A stretch of 36,908 nucleotides of DNA from Azotobacter chroococcum (lineage in GTDB: Bacteria; Pseudomonadota; Gammaproteobacteria; Pseudomonadales; Pseudomonadaceae): contig NZ_SMMU01000032.1 in assembly GCF_004339665.1 (NCBI RefSeq), positions 1-36,908 on the forward strand, written 5' to 3'. Position numbers and translations under genes: made by a program. Within the stretch, counting starts at the first letter, position 1, and each line of letters starts with the position of its first letter. Below are positions 1 through 6,796 of the stretch, one piece after another. The notes below the pieces were generated by a model. The model was not told the origin of the DNA and did no database searches. It saw nothing but the letters and a program-made list of their open reading frames with translations.

Positions 1-279
1 CTGGAAGCCTCGCCGACCCAGGTGGCCATCGCCTGGCTGCGCGAGCGGGCGGCCCGCTCGAGCACCAGCCTGATCCCCATCCTCGGGCCGCGCACTCGCG
101 AGCAGCTCGACGCGACCCTCGGCGCGCTGCAGCTCGCCCCGAGCGCGGAACAGCTCGCCCGCCTGGAGGCCGCCAGCGCCGTCGCCCCGGGAACGCCCCA
201 CGAGCAGATCGCCGGGCAGCTCCCGGCCGTCCTGGGCGGCCACCCGGACTTCCGGATGCCGACCATTCCCGTCGCCTGA
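1..279 (+). CDS. Aldo/keto reductase, C-terminal part (cut by window start)
   Basis: The reading frame is open from base 1, so the gene starts upstream of the window and about the last 92 residues are seen. The sequence TQVAIAWLRERAARSS followed by LIPILGPRTREQLDATLGAL matches the C-terminal part of aldo/keto reductases, where a conserved ARxxxQL-type segment helps bind NADPH. Such enzymes reduce aldehydes and ketones in the cytoplasm. Nothing can be said about its catalytic Tyr/Lys/His/Asp residues, which lie upstream. It is followed on the same strand by another NAD(P)H-dependent reductase, so the two may be co-transcribed. Family assignment is fairly secure; substrate is unknown. Confidence 0.8.
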   Translation: MEASPTQVAIAWLRERAARSSTSLIPILGPRTREQLDATLGALQLAPSAEQLARLEAASAVAPGTPHEQIAGQLPAVLGGHPDFRMPTIPVA

Positions 280-336
280 GCAACCTGCGCCTCCATCACT
301 TATCGAAACATCCGTCGACCTCGACAAGGAGCAACC

Positions 337-1437
337 ATGGCCATCGACAAGTTGCTGTCCCCCGTACGCCTCGGCGCACTGACCCTGCCCAACCGCGTCG
401 TCATGGCGCCACTGACGCGCTCCCGGGCCGCCCAGCCGGGCGACGTGCCGACTGCCCTCAACGCCGAGTACTACGCACAGCGCGCCGGCGCCGGGCTGAT
501 CGTCGCCGAAGCGGCGCAGATCTCCCGCCAGGGCCAGGGCTACGCGCTGACCCCGGGCATCTACTCGGACGCGCAGATCGACGGCTGGCGCTTGGTGACC
601 GACGCGGTACACCGCAAAGGCGGGCACATTGCGCTGCAGCTCTGGCACGTGGGGCGCATCTCCCACGCCTCGCTGCAGCCCGGCGGCGGCCAGCCGGTCG
701 CCCCCTCGGCGATTCGCGCCAACATGCAGACCTTCATCATTCAGGCCGACGGCACGCCCGCCCATCCGCCATGCGACGAGCCGCGCGCCCTGCGCACCGA
801 GGAAATTCCCGGCATCGTCGCCGACTATGCCCAGGGTGCCCGCAACGCCATCGCCGCCGGCTTCGATCTGGTGGAGATCCACGCCGCCAACGGCTACCTG
901 CTGCACCAGTTCCTCGCCACCACCATCAACCGGCGCGACGACGCCTACGGCGGCTCCCTGGAGAACCGCGCGCGCCTGGTGCTGGAGGTCGTCGATGCGG
1001 TGGTCGCCGCGGTGGGTGCCGAACGGGTCGGCATCCGCCTGTCGCCCTGGATGCCCTACAACGACATCGAGGACGCCGAAGCCGGACCGATGGCGCTGTA
1101 CCTGGCCGACCAACTGGGCCGGCGCGGCCTCGCCTACCTGCACCTGCACGAGGCCGAATGGATGGGCGTGCCGGGCTACCCCGAGGGCTTTCGCGAAGCC
1201 GTCCGCGCCCGCTTCCCTGGCGCCATCGTGGTCTGCGGCGGCTACACCGCGGTCCGCGCGGAAGCCCTGCTGCAAACCGGGCTGGCCGACGCGGTGGCCT
1301 TCGGCAGGCCCTACATCGCCAACCCCGACCTGGTGCGGCGCTTCGCCCAGGGTGCGCCCCTCGCCGAAGCGGACCAGGCGACCTTCTACGGCGGCGGCGC
1401 CGAGGGCTACACCGACTACCCGGCCTGGGCCGGCTGA
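337..1437 (+). CDS. Old Yellow Enzyme family NAD(P)H:flavin oxidoreductase (NemA/XenB-like)
   Basis: This 366-residue protein has the usual length and order of the FMN-dependent Old Yellow Enzyme family: an N-terminal LxSPVRLGALTLPNRVVMAPLTR, a central EIHAANGYLLHQFL with the His-x-x-Asn pair that binds the substrate oxygen, NRRDDAYGGSLENRARL, and a C-terminal CGGY/FGRPYIANPDLVRR phosphate-binding part. Members reduce activated alkenes, nitroesters and N-ethylmaleimide in the cytoplasm. The start is supported by AGGAG seven bases before ATG. It lies about 60 bp after an aldo/keto reductase, which suggests a small redox or detoxification unit. The family is clear; the physiological substrate is not. 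Confidence 0.93.
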   Translation: MAIDKLLSPVRLGALTLPNRVVMAPLTRSRAAQPGDVPTALNAEYYAQRAGAGLIVAEAAQISRQGQGYALTPGIYSDAQIDGWRLVTDAVHRKGGHIALQLWHVGRISHASLQPGGGQPVAPSAIRANMQTFIIQADGTPAHPPCDEPRALRTEEIPGIVADYAQGARNAIAAGFDLVEIHAANGYLLHQFLATTINRRDDAYGGSLENRARLVLEVVDAVVAAVGAERVGIRLSPWMPYNDIEDAEAGPMALYLADQLGRRGLAYLHLHEAEWMGVPGYPEGFREAVRARFPGAIVVCGGYTAVRAEALLQTGLADAVAFGRPYIANPDLVRRFAQGAPLAEADQATFYGGGAEGYTDYPAWAG

Positions 1438-1446
1438 ATCCGGCGC

Positions 1447-1465
1447 CCCGGCAGCACCTGCCGGG
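1447..1465. terminator. GC-rich hairpin after the OYE gene
   Basis: CCCGGCA, a five-base loop GCACC, then TGCCGGG form a perfect 7-bp stem ten bases after the stop codon. There is no T-run, so it may be an mRNA-end stabiliser rather than a true intrinsic terminator. Confidence 0.4.
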
Positions 1466-1516
1466 TCCCCCCATACTGAACGGACCGGGAGCGATCGGGC
1501 CGTTCGGGAGGCCGGA

Positions 1517-1870
1517 ATGAAGGGGCAATCGTTCATCAAGCGCCTGGGCTTCGCCCTGCACGGCCTGCGCCTGGCGGTGGCGCGGGAGCGGAGCCTGCGC
1601 ACTCATCTGCTGACCGCCACCGCGCTGCTCGCGGTGCTGCTGACGACGCGGCCGGCGCCGCTGTGGTGGGCGCTCCTCGCCCTGGCGGTGGGCTTGGTGC
1701 TGGTGGCGGAGCTGTTCAACAGCGCCCTGGAAACCCTCCTCGACCACCTGCATCCCGGCCAGCATCCGGAAATCGGCACGGCCAAGGACATCGCCGCCGG
1801 CGCCGTCCTGGTGGCCTGCGCGGTCGCCGTGCTGGCCGGGGCCGCCTTCCTGCTGGACTGGCTGGCATGA
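1517..1870 (+). CDS. dgkA: Diacylglycerol kinase (DgkA family)
   Basis: This 117-residue membrane protein is an almost exact length match to prokaryotic diacylglycerol/undecaprenol kinases, which phosphorylate diacylglycerol at the inner membrane and return it to phospholipid synthesis. The family signature VAELFNSALETLLDHLH, followed by AKDIAAGAVLVA, is present at about residues 66-100; the Glu and Asn of ELFNSALE bind ATP-Mg. Hydrophobic segments are seen around residues 32-64 and 95-116. The start is chosen at the ATG preceded by GGGAGG; the frame is open further upstream but that part is antisense-like in composition and overlaps the previous gene. Placed between two metabolic genes on the same strand. 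Confidence 0.9.
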   Translation: MKGQSFIKRLGFALHGLRLAVARERSLRTHLLTATALLAVLLTTRPAPLWWALLALAVGLVLVAELFNSALETLLDHLHPGQHPEIGTAKDIAAGAVLVACAVAVLAGAAFLLDWLA

Positions 1871-1993
1871 GCGGGGAGGACTTTGCCGGACGGCTGGTCC
1901 AGACTGCTCAGATGGCCGCCGCCCTTGCGCTGCGCCGGCCCTACCATCGGGAGGATCAGGGAGCATGCCAGCCCCGCGCACCCTGGAGCGCCC

Positions 1994-3010
1994 ATGAGCG
2001 ACCAGGAACAGGAAGAGGTCATCGCCTTTCTCTCCCGGGCCGCCAGCTACGGCGCGCCCGACGGCCGCGTCGAGCGCATCGATACCCATGGCTCGCTGGT
2101 CTTCCTGCACGGCGCGCGCGCCTACAAGCTCAAGCGCGCGGTGGCCTACGCGGCGCTCGACTACCGCCGCCTGGACAGCCGCGAGCTTGCCTGCCGCGCC
2201 GAACTGCGCCTGAACCGGCGCACCGCGCCCGACCTCTACCTGGCGGTGCGCTCGATCAACCGCGGGCCGGACGGCGCCCTGCGCTTCGACGGTGCCGGGC
2301 CGGTGCTCGACTGGGTGGTGGTGATGCGGCGCTTTCCGCAGGCGTCGCTGTTCGAGAATCTGGCCGTCGCCGGACAGCTGACGGACGCGCTGATCGACCG
2401 CCTCGGCGCGGAGATCGCCCGCTTCCACGCCGGCGCCGAGCTCACCCCGCAGTTCGGCGGGCCGCAGGCGCTGCGGCTGGTCATCGAGGAGAACCACCGT
2501 GAACTGTGCCGCTACCCGGAGCTGCTCGATCCCGCAGCCGTGAACGCCCTGCACCGCGCCGCGCTGGCCGCCCTCGAGGCGCAGGCTGCGGAACTCGACC
2601 GGCGGCGCCGCGAAGGCCGGGTGCGACGCTGCCACGGCGACCTGCGGCTGGCCAACGTCTGCCTGCTCGACGGCCAGCCGACGCCCTTCGACGGCATCGA
2701 GTTCAGCGACCGGCTGAGCTGCATCGACGTGCTCCACGACCTCGCCTTCCTGTTGCTCGACCTGCAGCACCACGGCCTCGACGCGCTGGCGACGCGTCTG
2801 TTGCAGAGCTATCTGGCGCATGCCGGCGAGCCCGAGGACTGCCGGCCGCTGCCGCTGTTCCTCTCCCTGCGCGCCGCCACCCGCAGCTTCACCCTGGCCT
2901 GCAGCGCAGGCCGCCAGCGCGACCCCGCGCTGTCCGCCGACAAGGCCCGCCAGGCCCGCGCCCTGCTCGAACGGGCCGCGGCCTGCCTGCGCGGCGACGG
3001 TCTGCCTTGA
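1994..3010 (+). CDS. COG2187-type phosphotransferase-like protein, without an ATPase partner domain
   Basis: The 338-residue protein resembles the aminoglycoside-phosphotransferase-like COG2187 family. It has the N-terminal THGSLVFLHGARAYKLKRAV (lysine of a kinase-like N lobe), the catalytic-loop sequence RRCHGDLRLANVCLL, and the metal-binding FDGIEFSDRLSCIDVLHDLAF. In many proteobacteria this part is joined to a C-terminal P-loop kinase domain; here the frame stops at the end of the first part, so no Walker A is present. The ATG with GGAG eight bases upstream is preferred over an upstream in-frame start. Substrate is unknown; antibiotic resistance is not implied. It lies just ahead of the PRPP synthase gene, a 60-bp gap, and may be transcribed with it. 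Confidence 0.75.
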   Translation: MSDQEQEEVIAFLSRAASYGAPDGRVERIDTHGSLVFLHGARAYKLKRAVAYAALDYRRLDSRELACRAELRLNRRTAPDLYLAVRSINRGPDGALRFDGAGPVLDWVVVMRRFPQASLFENLAVAGQLTDALIDRLGAEIARFHAGAELTPQFGGPQALRLVIEENHRELCRYPELLDPAAVNALHRAALAALEAQAAELDRRRREGRVRRCHGDLRLANVCLLDGQPTPFDGIEFSDRLSCIDVLHDLAFLLLDLQHHGLDALATRLLQSYLAHAGEPEDCRPLPLFLSLRAATRSFTLACSAGRQRDPALSADKARQARALLERAAACLRGDGLP

Positions 3011-3070
3011 CCGCGCGAGCGACGAGGCAGGCACAATGTCCCCCTACCGATAACGAACAAGGAGTCCCCC

Positions 3071-4051
3071 ATGTCCACCGAGCTTCCCCTGCTCTTCGCC
3101 CTGCACGGCAGCGAGGACTACGCCGCCCGCGTCGCGCAGCATCTCGGCCTGGAGCTGGCCGCCCACGAGGAGCGCGAGTTCGAGGACGGCGAGCACAAGA
3201 GCCGGGCGCTGGAGCCGGTCGAGGGCCGCGAGGCGCTGGTCTTCCACGGGCTGCACGGCGACGACCGGCACAGTGCCAACGACAAGCTGTGCCGCCTGCT
3301 GTTCTTCTGCGCCGCACTGAAGGACGCCGGCGCCCGCCGCGTGCAGGTGGTCGCCCCCTACCTGTGCTACGCGCGCAAGGACCGCCGCACCAAGTTCCAG
3401 GACCCGATCATCACCCGCTACGTCGCCCGCCTCATCGAGAGCTGCGGGGTGGACCGGCTGACCACCCTGGAGGTGCACAACGTCGCCGCCTTCGACAACG
3501 CCTTCCGCGTGCCCACCCACAATGTGGAGGCCGCCGCGCTGTTCGCCGAGCACTTCGCCCCGCTGCTGGGCGAAACGGAAGTGGTCGCGGTGTCGCCCGA
3601 CGCCGGCGGCGCCAAGCGCGCCGAGCAGTTCCGCCAGGAGCTGGAGGCACGCATCGGCCGCCCGGTGGGCAGCGCCTTCATGGAGAAATACCGCAGCAAC
3701 GACCAGATCAGCGGCTCGCTGCTGGTCGGCGAGGTGCGCGGCAAGGCGGCGATCCTCGTCGACGACCTGATCAGCACCGGCGGCACCCTGCTGCGCGCCG
3801 GCCAGGCCTGCCAGGCGGCCGGCGCCACCCGGCTGTTCGCCGCCGCCGCCCACGGCCTGTTCACCGGCGGCACGGAACTGCTCGACAGCCCGGTATTCGA
3901 GCGCATCGTGATCTGCGACAGCCTGCCGCCGTTCCGCCTGCCGGCCGAGCTGGCCGCCCGGCGCCTGGACATCCTCGACTCCACCGCGGCGGTGGCCGCG
4001 CGGCTGGCCGGCGAATACCGCCTGTCGCCGATGGCGGAGCTGCCGGCATGA
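3071..4051 (+). CDS. Ribose-phosphate pyrophosphokinase paralogue of an NAD-salvage operon
   Basis: This 326-residue enzyme is related to PRPP synthases, which make phosphoribosyl pyrophosphate from ribose 5-phosphate and ATP. The PRPP-binding loop AILVDDLISTGGTL is intact near residues 234-247, and LCYARKDRRTKFQDPIITRYVARL corresponds to the region that binds the substrates in classical Prs. It is more divergent than the housekeeping Prs. It starts with AGGAG seven bases before ATG. Its stop overlaps the start of the nicotinamidase gene (ATGA), so the two are translationally coupled. Together with pncB downstream this suggests a dedicated PRPP supply for nicotinate phosphoribosyltransferase. 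The family is secure; the dedicated role is inference from neighbours. Confidence 0.88.
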   Translation: MSTELPLLFALHGSEDYAARVAQHLGLELAAHEEREFEDGEHKSRALEPVEGREALVFHGLHGDDRHSANDKLCRLLFFCAALKDAGARRVQVVAPYLCYARKDRRTKFQDPIITRYVARLIESCGVDRLTTLEVHNVAAFDNAFRVPTHNVEAAALFAEHFAPLLGETEVVAVSPDAGGAKRAEQFRQELEARIGRPVGSAFMEKYRSNDQISGSLLVGEVRGKAAILVDDLISTGGTLLRAGQACQAAGATRLFAAAAHGLFTGGTELLDSPVFERIVICDSLPPFRLPAELAARRLDILDSTAAVAARLAGEYRLSPMAELPA

Positions 4052-4671
4052 CGCGCCTGCCCGCCATCGGCGAGGGCGACCTGCTGCTGGTGATCGACCT
4101 GCAGAACGACTTCTGCGCCGGCGGCGCGCTGGCCGTGCCGAATGCCGACGAGCTGGTGCCGGTGATCAACCGCCTCGCCGAAGGCTTCGCCCATGTGGCG
4201 CTGACCCAGGACTGGCACCCGCCGGGCCACCTGAGCTTCGCCAGCAGCCATCCCGGCCGCCGTCCGTTCGAGAGCGTCCAGCTGGCCTACGGCGAGCAGA
4301 CCCTGTGGCCCGACCACTGCGTGCGGAACACCCCCGGCGCCGAGTTCCACCCGCAACTGGCCATCCCGCATGCCGAGCTGATCCTGCGCAAAGGCTACCG
4401 CGCCGAGGTCGACTCCTACTCGGCGTTCCACGAGAACGACCGCTGCACGCCCACCGGCCTCGCCGGCTACCTGCGCGAACGCGGCCTGCGCCGGCTGTTC
4501 CTCGCCGGCCTGGCCACCGACTACTGCGTGCACTACACGGCGCTGGACGCACGCCTGGCGGGCTTCGAGACAGTGGTGCTGCTCGACGCCTGCCGCGCCA
4601 TCGACCGCGACGGCTCGCTGGCCGCGGCGCTCGACGCGATGCGCGCGGCGGGGGTGGAGATCCTCGGGTAG
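4048..4671 (+). CDS. pncA: Nicotinamidase
   Basis: The 207-residue protein has the isochorismatase-like fold of nicotinamidases, which hydrolyse nicotinamide to nicotinate and ammonia in NAD salvage. Visible landmarks are LLVIDLQNDFCAGGALAVP with the catalytic Asp, a metal-site region TQDWHPPGHLSFASSHPG (Asp-x-His and a further His), WPDHCVRNTPGAEFHP, LRKGYRAEVDSYSAF with the catalytic Lys, and LATDYCVHYTALDA with the nucleophilic Cys. All are intact and the length is typical. The start overlaps the preceding stop codon, showing tight coupling to the PRPP synthase. The last eight bases of this gene are also found at 5146-5153, as the start of the second unit of a tandem duplication. Confidence 0.95.
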   Translation: MTRLPAIGEGDLLLVIDLQNDFCAGGALAVPNADELVPVINRLAEGFAHVALTQDWHPPGHLSFASSHPGRRPFESVQLAYGEQTLWPDHCVRNTPGAEFHPQLAIPHAELILRKGYRAEVDSYSAFHENDRCTPTGLAGYLRERGLRRLFLAGLATDYCVHYTALDARLAGFETVVLLDACRAIDRDGSLAAALDAMRAAGVEILG

Positions 4672-4730
4672 GGCGGGGGCAACCCGCCGGACATGGCAAG
4701 CCCGACGCACAATGGCGAGTTTCACCCTAC
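4668..4730. repeat. GTAGGG-bounded palindromic element, copy A
   Basis: The element starts GTAGGGCGG and ends CACCCTAC with an interior GCAACCCGCCGGACATGGC. It is 63 bp and begins on the pncA stop codon. It matches copies at 5150-5216 and at the IS target (7939-8001 plus 9380-9385). It has lost four bases near its right end compared with copy B. Confidence 0.75.
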
Positions 4731-4738
4731 ACGAGCTC

Positions 4739-4826
4739 GTAGGGTGGAAAACGACCGCAGGTCTTTTCCACCTGCTGGTCATGCAGGGGCTTGTGGTGGA
4801 AAACGCTGCGCGGTTTTCCACCCTAC
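4739..4826. terminator. Double-hairpin element between convergent pncA and the pncB remnant
   Basis: The 88-bp element is bounded by GTAGGGTGGAAAA and TTTTCCACCCTAC. It contains two stem-loops: GGTGGAAAA/TTTTCCACC at 4743-4772, extended by GACC-GCA-GGTC, and GGTGGAAAAC/GTTTTCCACC at 4795-4822. The paired stems with short A/T tracts sit between converging genes, so a bidirectional terminator role is likely. It also looks like a pair of REP units in opposite orientation. Confidence 0.6.
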
Positions 4827-4841
4827 GATCGCCTGTCGCAC

Positions 4842-5145
4842 TCACCCCCGCCCGACCAGCCGGTCGGCCGTCGCGGCCAGCTCGCGCAGCGTCTCGCTCA
4901 CCGTCACCGGATAGCCCGGCGCCGGCTCCAGGCCGCGCAGCGCCGGCGGCAGGCTGTCGAGCTGGCGGCGGGTGTACTCGCGCACCGCCTGCAGCGACGG
5001 CGAGGGCGCCAGGCGCCGGCCCTGGCGCATCACCGGCTGGATCAGCGCCTCGCCCTCGCCCGCCTCGCCTTCGAGCATCAGGCTGTCGCCGCAGCAGTGC
5101 CCGGCCTCGTCGCAGCGCCGCCAGACCTGCTTGCGTCCCGGCCAG
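4842..5145 (-). pseudogene. Duplicated 3' end of pncB (fragment)
   Basis: This stretch encodes the last 101 or so residues of nicotinate phosphoribosyltransferase, from WPGRKQVWRRCDEAGHCCGD to RLVGRG and stop, almost identical to the tail of the intact gene at 5328-5631. It lacks the first three quarters of the protein, including the catalytic regions. An ATG lies upstream inside the spacer (5207), giving a 121-codon frame with no recognisable start context. It is best read as a by-product of the tandem duplication, probably not functional. Confidence 0.9.
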
Positions 5146-5149
5146 TCGG

Positions 5150-5216
5150 GTAGGGCGGCTGCAACCCGCCGGACATGGCAAGCCCGACGCACAATGGCGG
5201 GTTTCACCCGCCCTGC
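5150..5216. repeat. GTAGGG-bounded palindromic element, copy B
   Basis: This 67-bp copy has near-perfect terminal inverted repeats: the first 21 bases (GTAGGGCGGCTGCAACC...) match the reverse complement of the last 21 at 18 positions. The centre carries GGACATGGCAAGCCCGACG. It could be a small mobile element or a REP-type sequence. Confidence 0.75.
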
Positions 5217-5224
5217 ACGAGCTC

Positions 5225-5312
5225 GTAGGGTGGAAAACGACCGCAGGTCTTTTCCACCTGCTGGTCATGCAGGGGCTTGTGGTGGAAAACGCTGCGCGGT
5301 TTTCCACCCTAC
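5225..5312. terminator. Double-hairpin element downstream of intact pncB
   Basis: This is the duplicated copy of the 4739-4826 element, with the same two stems. It ends 15 bp past the pncB stop and would terminate pncB transcription on the minus strand. Confidence 0.6.
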
Positions 5313-5327
5313 GCTCGCCTGTCGCGC

Positions 5328-6689
5328 TCAGCCCCGCCCGACCAGCCGGTCGGCCGTCGCGGCCAGCTCGCGCAGCGTCTCGCTCACCGTCACCGGATAG
5401 CCCGGCGCCGGCTCCAGGCCGCGCAGCGCCGGCGGCAGGCTGTCGAGCTGGCGGCGGGTGTACTCGCGCACCGCCTGCAGCGACGGCGAGGGCGCCAGGC
5501 GCCGGCCCTGGCGCATCACCGGCTGGATCAGCGCCAGCCCCTCGCCCGCCTCGCCCTCGAGCATCAGGCTGTCGCCGCAGCAGTGCCCGGCATCGTCGTA
5601 GCGCCGCCAGACCTGCTTGCGTCCCGGCCAGGTGGCCTTGCCTTCCGAGCGCTTGCGGCGCGGCTGGCCGGCGTATTCCTGCAGCTTGTAGGCGCAGTCC
5701 AGCGCCGGCACGTCGCTGGAGGTATCCAGATGGGTGCCGACGCCGAAGCCGTCGATCGGCGCACCTTCCACCATCAGCCGGTGGATCAGGTACTCGTCCA
5801 GGTTGCCGCTGGCGAACACGGTCACCCCGTTCAGGCCGCCGCCGTCGAGGATGGCGCGCACCCGCCGGGCATGCGCGCCGAGGTCGCCGCTGTCCAGGCG
5901 CACCCCCTGGATGCGGATGCCGGCCGCAGCCAGGCGCGGGGCCAGTTCGACCACCTTCTGCGCCGCCGCCTCGGTGTCGTAGGTGTCGATCAGCAGCACC
6001 ACCGACTGCGGCAGGCTGTGGGCGAAGTGCTCGAAGGCCTCCGCCTCGTCGAGGTGGGCCTGGACGAAGGAGTGCGCCATGGTCCCGGCCAGCGGAATGC
6101 CGAACTGCGCGCCGGCCAGCACCGTGGCGCTGGCGTGGAAGCCGGCCAGGTAGCCGGCGCGGGCGGCCAGCAGCCCGGCCTCGGCGCCGTGGGCGCGGCG
6201 CAGGCCGAAGTCCACCAGCCGCTTGTCCGGCGCCGCCAGCACCACCCGCGCCGCCTTGCTGGCGATCAGCGTCTGGAAGTGCAGCAGGTTGATCAGCCGC
6301 GACTCCACCAGCTGCGCCTCGGGCAGCGGCGCGGTGACGCGCAGGATCGGCTCGTCGGCGAAGAACGGCGTGCCTTCGGCCATCGCCTGCACCTCGCCGG
6401 AAAAGCGCAGCCCGGCCAGGTAGTCGAGAAAGACCGGGCTGAACAGGCCCAGCCCGCTCAGCCAGTCCAGCTCGGCGGGAGCGAAGTGCAGCTGCTCCAG
6501 GTAGTCGAGCGCCTGCTCCAGCCCGGCGGCCAGGTAGAAGTTGCGGCAGGCCGGCAGCTGGCGGGCGAAGAACTCGAACACCGCGGTGTCGAGCATGTCG
6601 CGCTCGACATAGCCCTGCAGCATGGTCAGCTGGTAGAGATCGGTGAGCAGCGCGCCGGGGACGGCGAGGCGGGGCGGATCGAGCGGCAT
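5328..6689 (-). CDS. pncB: Nicotinate phosphoribosyltransferase
   Basis: The 453-residue enzyme joins nicotinate to PRPP with ATP hydrolysis to give nicotinate mononucleotide, the committed step of the Preiss-Handler pathway. It has the N-terminal LLTDLYQLTMLQGY, the central GFHASATVLAGAQFGIPLAGTMAHSF with the phosphorylatable His region, VRLDSGDLGAHARRVRAIL, and FGVGTHLDTSSD, all typical. AGGAGA lies nine bases before ATG. It converges with pncA, so both halves of the salvage route are side by side but on opposite strands. Its last 304 bp exist a second time at 4842-5145. It starts 107 bp from the divergent CapA-like gene, leaving room for two promoters. Confidence 0.95.
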   Translation of the reverse strand: MPLDPPRLAVPGALLTDLYQLTMLQGYVERDMLDTAVFEFFARQLPACRNFYLAAGLEQALDYLEQLHFAPAELDWLSGLGLFSPVFLDYLAGLRFSGEVQAMAEGTPFFADEPILRVTAPLPEAQLVESRLINLLHFQTLIASKAARVVLAAPDKRLVDFGLRRAHGAEAGLLAARAGYLAGFHASATVLAGAQFGIPLAGTMAHSFVQAHLDEAEAFEHFAHSLPQSVVLLIDTYDTEAAAQKVVELAPRLAAAGIRIQGVRLDSGDLGAHARRVRAILDGGGLNGVTVFASGNLDEYLIHRLMVEGAPIDGFGVGTHLDTSSDVPALDCAYKLQEYAGQPRRKRSEGKATWPGRKQVWRRYDDAGHCCGDSLMLEGEAGEGLALIQPVMRQGRRLAPSPSLQAVREYTRRQLDSLPPALRGLEPAPGYPVTVSETLRELAATADRLVGRG

Positions 6690-6796
6690 GGGGGCGTTCT
6701 CCTGCGCAGATGAGGGCGGCCCGACGGCCGGTCGCCGCGGCCCGGCGGCGGCCGGGCCAGACTTGGAAGAGGATTCGCCACAGCCGGGAGACCCGC

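Larger units (their letters stand above)
4664..5145. repeat. Tandem duplication, unit 1 (pncA end, spacer, pncB tail)
   Basis: This 482-bp stretch is nearly identical to 5146-5631. It begins with the last eight bases of pncA (TCGGGTAG), runs through the spacer palindromes and ends inside a copy of the pncB 3' end at ...GTCCCGGCCAG. It differs from unit 2 by scattered substitutions and by a 4-bp gap in the spacer (CACCCTACACG against CACCCGCCCTGCACG). Confidence 0.95.
5146..5631. repeat. Tandem duplication, unit 2
   Basis: This 486-bp unit directly follows unit 1. The junction GGCCAG|TCGGGTAGGG joins pncB-internal sequence to a second copy of the end of pncA, which marks the copying event clearly. 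This unit carries the 3' end of the intact pncB gene. Confidence 0.95.

Noticed and set aside
926-3034. Very long open frame on the minus strand opposite OYE, dgkA and the COG2187 gene
   Set aside because: It is an antisense shadow of high-GC coding DNA: its protein has no recognisable domain, whereas the plus-strand genes have clear family motifs and ribosome sites.
4664-5631. Tandem repeats as a CRISPR array or phase-variation cassette
   Set aside because: There are just two long units with pncA and pncB tails inside, no short repeat-spacer pattern, and both real genes stay whole.
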